This document shows, in pieces, positions 56,501 through 64,000 of a stretch of 64,000 nucleotides of DNA. A program made the position numbers and the translations under genes. Source of the stretch: Bromus sterilis. Its lineage: Eukaryota > Streptophyta > Magnoliopsida > Poales > Poaceae. The DNA is taken from contig OX465600.1 in assembly GCA_950022295.1 (NCBI GenBank), positions 682,001 through 746,000 of the forward strand, in the 5' to 3' direction. The notes beneath the pieces are model-generated. The model was not told the origin of the DNA. It saw only the letters and a list, made by a program, of their open reading frames with translations, and did not search any database. Every line of letters begins with the position of its first letter. Position 1 is the first letter of the stretch.

Positions 56501-58826
56501 ACGGTCGATTGAACCCCAATAAATCATCATACTGTCAAATCCATCATACGATTAGTTGTAAGCACAAAACCAGCAACCAGATCAATGTGTGTAATTTTAC
56601 TCAAACTTGGAAGGGTGGACATGACCCAATAAAAAGCATATTGTAGAATCAAGTTATAATAACACAGAAAGACTGCTAAGCATCATTATAGAAACAGCCA
56701 ACAGTACCGTTACGAAAAAACGGTCTACGGTCATTTGAATCGTAATAAATCATCATACTATCGAATCCATCTTATTCGATGCACGTATAAAAGACCACAC
56801 TAGTAGAAAATGGGGCAACCGTCTAAGCCTTTAGTACCGGTTCCCTTACGAACCGGTACTAAAGGGGTCTTTCGTACCGGTTTGGGCGTCCAGGCGGGCG
56901 AGGAGCTTTCGTACCGGTTCGTGTTACGAACCGGTACTAAAGGGTTGGCGTCAGCCAGAAAACCTTTAGTACCGGTTCTTGACTCGAACCGGTACTAAAG
57001 GTTTTCTTTTCGTACCGGTTTGTGTTACGAACCGGTACTAAAGGGTTGGCGTCAGCCAGAAAACCTTTAGTACCGGTTCGTGTCACGAACCGGTACTAAA
57101 GGTTGGCGTCAGCCAGAAAACCTTATATATTTAGGAAATTTAGAAATTTATATATTTTTATTTTTTTCAAAATTAAAATTAATAATTGCATCTGCATAAA
57201 GATTACTATTACTTTTAGCAAATTATAAGATTTTCAAATTTTCAGGTTTTAGGTTTGGCAAAAAAATATTAAAAAATTTAAAAAATAATTAAAAATATTA
57301 CAAATTTAAAAAGTTAATTTTATTTATTTATTCAACATTATTATTACATCATTAATTTTTTCGTTAAAAGAATTATCTGGAATTTAAACAATAAAGAAAT
57401 GTGACATCGACCAACATGTTAATAGGATTGATATGATACTAGTATCAACAACATGCGCGCGAAGCACTTGGAAGTGGGAGGGAAAGGAAGTCGGAAGTTA
57501 AGCGTGCTAGTGTTGGAGTAGTGTAAGGATAGGTGACCGACCGGGAAGTTTGACCACAGGTAAGTAATTTGACTAGAGATTAAATGTAGTTAGACACTAA
57601 TGAAAATACTAGATATTCTAAAAAAAGAGGGAGTGAAAAATAATTAAAAAAATGAATTTTTTTTAACGAAATAGCCTTTAGTACCGGTTCGTGTTACGAA
57701 CCGGTACCAAAGGTCTCCAGCCCCGCGGGCTCCTGCGTGACCACGTGGAGGCACCTTTAGTACCGGTTCGTAAGGAACCGGTACGAAAGGGGGGAGTGTT
57801 TAGTACCGGATCTTTAGTACCGGTTCCAAAATCGATACTAAAGGCCCTCTAGAACCGGTACTAAAGGGGGGTTTCTCTACTAGTGCCAGTAACCAGATGT
57901 GTGTGACTTTTAATCAAGAGAACTTGTACTATTAAACATGACCCAATAAAAAACATACTCTAGTAATACACAAAACTGCACGTGCAGACCGGTAAGCACA
58001 AGACCAAACTGCCATGCTCAGACAGACAGAGTTAACCCAAACGACACTAAACCGAAACATGGATTTGCATTTTGTTAGAACAAAAAACTCTTTCAACTCG
58101 CTCCATGTTATGATTAGATGTAAGTACAAGACCAGCAACCAGAGGTGTGTGTGTGACTTTCACTCAAGAGAACTTGTGTTGAGCATGACCCACTCAAAAG
58201 CATATATAGTCTAGAATCATGTCTGATAATTAACAATCATACAGAAAACCGTGAAAACTGCTAAGCACAAGAATATAAGCTGGCAAGCTCAGACAGACAG
58301 AGAGAAAGCTAACCCGAAGACTAAAACTGCCATGATAAGAACATTTAACAAAACTCTTGATGTACTTAATACAAGTGCGGATTTGAACTCAACAAAAACA
58401 TCAACCCCACTTCACTAGATTCATTAGTTACAACCGATGGAAGCACAACAGAATTTAATTACTCGAATACTTTTTTGATTTAACAAACTAGATCCAATCC
58501 ATGTTAGCGAAAAGACCAAACAAGAACCGTGGACATGTTGGCCGCGCCAAAACCAAAACCCTAGCTCGGCCGGCCAGTTACTTATAATTCGTACGCGTTA
58601 GTGGGTCAGATGGATCGAACTCGCTGGCTACCGCAAGAAACTGGATCTAGGGCCGGAGAGTGCATCAAGGATCTGGATCAAGCTCCGACTCCACTCGGGG
58701 AGGGGAGATCTGGGGGTAGGGTTTGGGGGGTTGGAGAATTACGATCTCGTCGGGGCTGAGGACGCCGAACTGGACGAGCTGGACCTTGGCCACCTCGGCC
58801 GGCGAGTGCGGGAACCGCGCTTCCAT
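49341..58826 (-). CDS. RPB1: RNA polymerase II largest subunit RPB1 (NRPB1), 14 exons, apparently intact
   Basis: Exons on the minus strand: 58826-58743, 56290-56027, 55856-55563, 55470-55312, 55211-55050, 54959-54739, 54392-54251, 54151-53816, 53730-53444, 53364-53106, 53017-49899, 49764-49693, 49591-49532, 49434-49341. All introns are GT/AG and phases join to a 5553-nt CDS (1850 residues), normal for plant RPB1. Exon 1 starts MEARFPHSPAEVAKVQ. The N-terminal zinc site has CDTC (66-69) and CPGH (76-79). The catalytic NADFDGDEMN loop is at about 490-499, with Asp 492/494/496 binding Mg. The bridge helix (GGREGLIDTAVKT) and trigger-loop region ([20 protein letters not shown]) are in exon 11. 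The YSPTSPS tail starts in exon 11 and ends with DKEKETAP. RPB1 forms the catalytic core of nuclear Pol II, and its tail couples transcription to RNA processing. Intron 1 is long (about 2.45 kb) and carries a CACTA element. No frameshift or internal stop was found. Confidence 0.97.
56798..57885. mobile_element. Non-autonomous CACTA element in RPB1 intron 1, CCA target duplication
   Basis: Ends CACTAGTAGAAAATGGGG and, inward from the right, CACTAGTAGAGAAACC. CCA is duplicated at 56795-56797 and 57886-57888. Subterminal arrays of CCTTTAGTACCGGTTCGT and its complement alternate to make many short hairpins (56825-57120 and 57670-57860). The core is AT-rich (57120-57420), followed by a 5S-like block. 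No transposase. 1088 bp. Confidence 0.95.
57429..57553 (+). ncRNA. 5S-rRNA-like sequence inside the CACTA element
   Basis: GGAAGTTAAGCGTGCTAG (57493), GGAGTAGTGTAAGGATAGGT (57515) and GACCGGGAAGTTTG-like sequence follow the order and spacing of plant 5S rRNA, including the internal control region (A box AGTTAAGCGTGCT, C box AGGATAGGTGACC-like). The 5' third is only weakly similar. It is more likely a 5S-derived pseudogene than a functional 5S gene. Confidence 0.6.
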
Positions 58827-58945
58827 GGCGGACCCACGTCGGCGCCGCCGCCGCCGCCGAGGAAAACGATCTCGAGATGGAAATTAAGGGGGGATCTGCA
58901 CGGGACAGGGTGCGTCTGAGGAAGACGGTGGATGGTGGGGCTCTA

Positions 58946-58951
58946 CTTATA
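58946..58951 (-). promoter_or_regulatory. TATA box of RPB1
   Basis: TATAAG (within CTATAAGTAGAG) on the minus strand, about 120 bp before the start codon at 58826. It is followed by a short GC-rich 5' UTR with CGGCGG repeats. A reasonable core promoter. Confidence 0.5.
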
Positions 58952-58959
58952 GACTTTAT

Positions 58960-61900
58960 CATGCGCCGGAGGAGGAAATGGGTCTTTCTTTTTTCACTTT
59001 CCGAAAATGGGCCCGACCCACACTCACTTAACCAAACGTGCCAGGAATGTCTGTCTGTCTGTCTATAAACGGGATATATAGGTGCCTAGGCTAGGCATAT
59101 GGGCCACCTACTTACTACAAAAACATACCGGTCCACATTGGCACGTTTGTTTATTCTTTATGGGCCTTTTGCCATTTATGGCCTTTTTCTTACCCAATTA
59201 CTCCTCCAAAATAATATGGGGAATATAGAAATATGTATAAAGAACCTATAATAGATGAGGTCAAGTTCCAGATGGAGTGAATCCTAAGTTTTACTAGTGG
59301 TTGGCTCATTAAAACCATCCATCCATCTAAACGAAAACAAGTACAAAAGTAAAAAGGAAAAGGAAATTACAATAGAAAAAAAAACAACAACTATTCTACA
59401 TGTTCTTCCTCGTGGATGGCAAGATTTTAGAACGTGGATTGTAGTTCTTGGTTACCGATAGTGTGTTGGGCTCTCATTCTAATTAGTTCCCCCATTTTTA
59501 ACAACAAAAATGCTAGACACATGGGCAAGTGACAGGGTATTACGAGAATATTCCTCCAACTACCTTAATCCCCCTCCTGATTTTAACTCGGGGTGGGGCC
59601 ATCCCCTTCATTAGTCCAATCAAACTGAGCTAATTATCATCAAGTCCGTAATGCCTCGTATTTCATCCGTGTGTGTAGCAAATCTCTTTAAACAATCACC
59701 GGTGTTTTCACCATTTATGGGGTCCGTCTTCTTTCCTCAAATATTCTTTCACCTAGACTCGAAAGTAGAGTTCAATAATACTACTGAGCCGAGTATCATC
59801 CCATACTAATATGGAAATCATCGAAGTTGGTGAAAAACGTTAGTGCGGATCCCCGCAGCTAGGTTATACCTCTCAACTACAACAATTTTATCCCTCAAAC
59901 AAGGACCAAAGGCATGATCCTTCACTAGTATCCACACACATGCCCGAGTAGAGGCTCATCAGAGCTTCACCGACCAATGTAAAAAACCTCACTTGAAAAA
60001 ATAAAAAAGAGAAAAACTAGCTCCACACGAACTAGAACAATCTAGGCCAAGAATAAAAAATGGACAGGCCGCAGGGCAGGAGGACAAACCTAAGGGATTG
60101 GTGGAGTTGGGGAGCGAGTCCTCCCCGACTCCACCTTCCGATAAAGAAAACATGACTCACTCCACCATTCCTACTCCCAATGGGAGTCCATCGTTTTTTC
60201 GACTTGGATCCCTTGGTGCTTCCTTATTACCCCCAAGGCAGTGGGGAGAAATTTGCCCAAGGAACCTTCTAAAATATGTTGGAAGCTTCAAGAACATTAT
60301 GTACCTTTTTGGAAGCTTCCAGGATTTTTTCAGATCATTCTTGGGCATTCTAAGAACACCCAAGGCCATTTTCAGACATTTTGAGAACTCTCAAAACCAT
60401 TTTCAAATCTTATAGGCACTCTCAGAACACTTTCAGAGCCACCCGGAACACTTCGTGAACTCGTCCATATATTCGGTTTCATCTCATAGTTCTCTAACAA
60501 GTCATTAGCCATCAAGTGTGTGACGTCGTAGGTTTAGTATTATGCAGACATGTTTCGAAACACTTTTTGGTTAATAATCAAAAGCAAGATCTAGGAATCC
60601 ATATTGACTCCTATACATACAAAAATTAATTATTGAGTGAACCTTTTGTTTTCATATACAATTACCTTTGCTTCATGATATAAAAAAATTATAAGTCAAG
60701 ACAATTATCGGTATTCCCGTGAAGCGACACTTGATCACAAAATCGAGTTATCCTTGTTATTGGTCTTGTTCTTCTTTTCATATCCACATTTCGATATATC
60801 CTCAATCAAATCATACTATATCTATCAAGACGATCTTGGATACCGTAATACTGAGTGAATCCAAAGAATACCTTTCCAACGTGGAAGGAGAAAATCCCAC
60901 TCTTGAAATGCGAACGATGCTACCTATCAGACGCTATCCGTCGGCCGGTCACGTAATAAAAATATATGATGTTCAATTCGCACACTACAAGACATTCGAT
61001 TAGATGTTCAGTATGACATGTAGGTTTGACACATAGGCCATGTTGCGCTCGTTAATATGTGTTGCGGCCATAGGTGGATGTTTTGCAACATGGCTCCTGT
61101 TGCGACGAGCCACACACATGATCCTCTGATCACTTATTTCAACATGGATCATGTTGCGGTCAGGATGGTAGTACAAGCAGACTGCCGCAACAATCGACGG
61201 TGTTGTTACAAGGAGAAGGAGGAGGAGATTGAGTGAGAGGGGGAACAACATCGATTGTCAATTTGTGGAACCGGCGGGCACCTATGCAAAGTCGTGTGAC
61301 ATGGCCCTTGTAACATTATGCTCGCTATCCATCTTGTAGTGTTGGTAAATGCTATCTCGCGACAGTGAGACACGATAACACCTTTGGCCGTGCAGTTGTG
61401 TTGGCTGACTTCGTGTGACGATCCGGAAAGGGCGTTGATGGAGAAACACATAAGGGAGGAAGAAGTTTGTGCGTCGAATAAATAAGAGAAAGAGAGAGTG
61501 GTCCCAACTCAATGGGAAAGATGTCGATGTACTACTATTGTGGACAAGGTTTAATGTGGTGCCAACCGAAAACACGTGGGTGGTTAGGTGGAAGTGTGAC
61601 GATGAGCGGATGATCACATTTCATGCAACAGGTATGCACTCGACAAACATTGTGTGTAGGTTGGCCAAGTTAACATTAGTGTTTTCCATAAAATACATAG
61701 TTACTATATGTGGTTATTTAATTCTTATTCTTTTCATGAATTGTTATTTTTGGCTTTCTGCTTCCCACAGATGAATCCCCATGTCTCTAGGGTTTGCACG
61801 CCTACCATCAACGTAGCCGTCGATTTACCTTGTCTTTCGTAATCTTAGGACCATGAAGGTGTGGTGGATCCCGATCCTTATCGAGGAAGGATTATTCCTT

Positions 61901-62560
61901 TTACGTTAGGTGTTGTTTTGGTTTGTAAAGAGTTTGTATTCTGCTCAACAAAAGAAATAAACTATTCAATCAAATAGATTTTAAGATAGATGAAGTACTC
62001 TCAAACATTTCATATGGGATACAATTAAAAAACCATACCATTTTGTGTTGTGTCGTTTGCAACAATCATAATGTTTCCTCCCACGTCGCAACGATTAAGA
62101 AGCAGGTTCGTTCGGCTCCATCGCAAACCTCATCTTCATCAATGATGTTTATAGCCAGGCGACGACCTTCAATCGCAGACGACGACGAAAAGCAATACAT
62201 GAGAGACGGATGTCCAACATCCGACCTAGCATAGACTAGCTAGTTTTATTTTTATGAATGTGTAAAAAATGTTAAATATAAATGAAAATGATCATTTCTC
62301 ATCAATTTCATTTGATTTATTTAAACTATTTTCGAACAATTAATAATAAATAAATTAATTGAGCGAAATTTTATAACCATGTATAAGCGGTGGTGAGGAG
62401 ACAAAAGGGACACGGCGCGTGTCCATCGACGTGCCACCGACCGCCGTAGTAGGTATGTACGTGTGACGCATGCATGCAAACGGCCGATGACTAGCTACCA
62501 TCCTAGTAGAATAAATAAAGAAGAGAAAAATGCAGTATATGTATCCATGGCCCTCCACCC
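58960..62560. other. Intergenic with repeat remnants
   Basis: No gene recognised. 60090-60480 looks like LTR sequence (GAAGCTTCCAGGATTTTTTC; repeated CATTTTCAGA/CATTTTCAAA blocks) but has no partner LTR. 61030-61210 has a short GTTGCG/CGCAAC motif many times on both strands, as in subterminal DNA-transposon arrays. 61450-61640 carries a frame without a known domain. Confidence 0.5.
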
Positions 62561-62568
62561 AAAGCTTC

Positions 62569-62576
62569 TATACATG
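62569..62576 (+). promoter_or_regulatory. Candidate TATA box of the hevein-peptide gene
   Basis: CTATACAT, aligned with CTATAAAT of the chitinase promoter (same distance class, followed in both by a short leader containing ACCAA and AGATCAT). About 40 bp before the ATG at 62613. Confidence 0.5.
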
Positions 62577-62612
62577 AATGACGCCACATGTTATCAGTCA
62601 GTTACCAAGATC

Positions 62613-62954
62613 ATGAAGATGAAGGCATACATGTGCACCACGGCACCGAGATTGAGAGCACCCACGGCGGCGGCCATCCTTCTGGCGGCGATGGTGCTGG
62701 CCACGGCCGTGAACGGCGCCCAGAAGTGCGGCGAGCAGGGCGGCGGCGCCAAGTGCCCCAACTGCCTCTGCTGCGGCCGCTACGGCTTCTGCGGCAGCGG
62801 CGACGCCTACTGCGGCGCCGGCAGCTGCCAGAGCCAGTGCCACGGCTGCCGCGACGGCGTCATGCGGACCGGACCAGGGTCTACTAGAGCTGCTGCGACA
62901 TCATCGGCGTCGGCCACGGGGTTGAACTTGACTGCTACAACCAGAGGCCCTTGA
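62613..62954 (+). CDS. Hevein-like antimicrobial peptide precursor (WAMP type), chitinase-derived
   Basis: 113 residues. The signal peptide is about residues 1-35 (hydrophobic AAAILLAAMVLATAVNG). A mature hevein-type domain of about 45 residues follows, with ten cysteines: KC, AKCPNCLCC, GFCGSGDAYC, GAGSCQSQCHGC. The extra Ser in GAGSC and the overall sequence match the wheat WAMP peptides, which bind chitin and inhibit fungi. The C-terminal tail (DGVMRTGPGSTRAAATSSAS and onward) is the end of a chitinase gene read in another frame: the DNA at 62888-62953 would give CDIIGVGHG and LDCYNQRPL in the chitinase frame, so nearly the whole GH19 domain has been deleted. Similar frame-shifted tails are known in WAMP precursors, so this is probably a working gene, not debris. 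The second ATG (MKAYM) is an alternative start. The 3' flank resembles that of the chitinase at 35411. Confidence 0.85.
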   Translation: MKMKAYMCTTAPRLRAPTAAAILLAAMVLATAVNGAQKCGEQGGGAKCPNCLCCGRYGFCGSGDAYCGAGSCQSQCHGCRDGVMRTGPGSTRAAATSSASATGLNLTATTRGP

Positions 62955-63196
62955 ATGAATAGTAGAGCGTGAGTTGATAAATAATCTCCACAAGCAATAT
63001 GTGTGAGTAAGTGAATGGGATGAATGAGCTTCCCATTGATGTGTGTGTGTGCGCCTTCTCATGTACCTGCATCCTTATGTGTTGTCAACAAAAAAATAGG
63101 AGAGGGTGGTAAAAACCCCTCTCTCTCTTTTTTTTTGCCGGGATGATGTGACATGCATGATGATGTGAACTGTAAAGTGTGTGCATGTTAAGAAAA

Positions 63197-63324
63197 TTGA
63201 TAGTAGTGAGGAGCAACTTCTTAAGAATGTAAGATGTAGGATTGATGATAGAAAAAGATATTGATAGTAGTGAGGAGCAACTTCTTAAGAATGTAAGATG
63301 TAGGATTGATTATAGAAAAAGATG
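63197..63324. repeat. Perfect-type tandem duplication, 64-bp unit, two copies
   Basis: TTGATAGTAGTGAGGAGCAA through AGAAAAAGAT occurs at 63197 and 63261, differing at very few bases. A recent duplication downstream of the hevein-peptide gene. Confidence 0.95.
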
Positions 63325-63848
63325 TTATGGATTTAGAGCAAGTCACCGCCATGTGTCGTATCCTTGAGAAATTAATAATGTGCATTTACTTCTTATTACA
63401 AATTTTGCAAACATCAAATTTTCTAAGGATCTATAATATTGATTGAAAATCAAATCATTACGTAAGATCGTGATTGCCAAAACTAAAAACATAACATTAC
63501 ACGGAAACTGTGTGTTAACTATGTATGTACCTTGTCAGACGGTATACAAAATATTAGCAACAGCTCGATCTGTACCACAAACTATATTTGCACTAAATTG
63601 TTTCTACTAAATACATAATGTTACAGCAAGATGCAATAACCTTCAGTCATATAGCAAAGTTCAAGCCAACTCAGCTGCTTGCACTATACGTATAACCTAG
63701 AAAATGCCTGGATTCCTTACCAAGTTCTTCATTAACGGTGGGCAGACACGGCTCACTGGTTACTTTGTCGTTTTGATCGGCTGCGACACGGAGAAGAAAT
63801 TCAATGGAAGGAGAGGCGGCGATGCACGATGCACATGAACTGTATGTG
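63325..63848. other. Intergenic, nothing recognised
   Basis: AT-rich sequence. The minus-strand frames 63671-63976 and 63760-63996 cross a tandem repeat and have no domain support. Confidence 0.5.
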
Positions 63849-63908
63849 GTCTCAACCTCCTCGTGTAAAATAAAACGAGTCTCAACCTCCTCGTGTAAAA
63901 TAAAACGA
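63849..63908. repeat. Perfect tandem duplication, 30-bp unit, two copies
   Basis: GTCTCAACCTCCTCGTGTAA followed by AATAAAACGA is repeated exactly (63849-63878 and 63879-63908). Confidence 0.95.
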
Positions 63909-64000
63909 GCCGCCGTATGAATAATCTCACCCAAAGCAGCATATCTGTGTCTACCACGTACGTATATCGTATCCAAACAAATCGACTTATACCCACCTTT

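Larger units (their letters stand above)
56292..58742 (-). other. RPB1 intron 1 with diverged internal repeats
   Basis: Donor GAGATC|GTAATT, acceptor TTTGCAG|AGACAAATG. Outside the CACTA insertion it holds diverged copies of one unit: CAGCAACCAGA..TGTGTG, then CATGACCCA.T.AAAAGCAT at about 56570, 57888 and 58128. A second local repeat (CGACCCGCCATC, TTACAAAAAACGGTTCG) occurs at 56363 and 56451. Confidence 0.75.

Noticed and set aside
57429..57553. Functional 5S rRNA gene
   Set aside because: The 5' third is poorly conserved and it lies within a transposon as a single copy, so it is annotated as 5S-like only.
60098..60415. 105-residue open frame as a gene
   Set aside because: It lies in LTR-like sequence with repeated CATTTTCA blocks, and no domain or splice support exists.
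1..64000. tRNA genes, other rRNA genes, riboswitches, prokaryotic operons or defence systems
   Set aside because: None could be recognised. The content is typical plant nuclear genes and transposons.

Overview
The window looks like nuclear DNA from a grass of the wheat tribe (Triticeae). Evidence for this is the dense, nested load of grass transposon types (CACTA, Mutator, PIF/Harbinger, Stowaway, gypsy and copia LTR elements, LINE), spliced genes with canonical GT/AG introns, a grass-type DUF6598 gene pair, and a hevein-like peptide gene closely resembling the WAMP genes of wheat. There are no operons, CRISPR arrays or prokaryotic features. The species cannot be fixed from the sequence alone.

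Layout. 1-9.8 kb is repeats: the right part of a CACTA element with a TNP2 remnant and its terminus at 2261, a gypsy element with two head-to-tail LTR-like units (5253-8089), and a small Mutator element with a perfect 9-bp target duplication (9121-9829). 10.3-23.3 kb holds two DUF6598 genes facing each other tail to tail (10345-14171 plus; 21829-23331 minus). Between them are a decayed Mutator transposase, a decayed Harbinger transposase and an inverted-repeat element. The first gene has an N-terminal exon that appears frame-shifted. 23.4-32 kb is gene-poor and carries an MCTP (C2-domain) gene fragment, a LINE 3' end and unassigned coding-like debris.

32-39 kb is a chitinase neighbourhood: an intact intronless class I chitinase (35411-36403), an orphan copy of its 5' flank at 32.0 kb, a partial copy of its distal 5' flank at 34 kb, and an orphan copy of a chitinase/hevein-type 3' flank at 38.7 kb into which a LINE (38763-42740) has inserted. 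At 62.6 kb a related gene has lost nearly all of the catalytic domain and encodes a 113-residue hevein-type peptide precursor. 43.1-45.7 kb has a 3-copy tandem array of about 447 bp running into a non-autonomous Harbinger-like element.

The best-supported gene is RPB1, the largest subunit of RNA polymerase II, on the minus strand: 14 exons from 58826 down to 49341. I could phase every exon junction to give 1850 residues including the heptad-repeat tail. Its first intron carries a 1088-bp CACTA element with a CCA target duplication and an internal 5S-rRNA-like segment.

The genes do not form one pathway. RPB1 is housekeeping, chitinase and the hevein peptide are antifungal defence proteins of common origin, and the DUF6598 proteins have no known function. 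The most interesting signals are the chitinase-to-peptide derivation with its trail of relic flanks, the 5S-like block inside the CACTA element, the Cys-containing CTD heptads, and the tandem array whose unit contains a transposon end.
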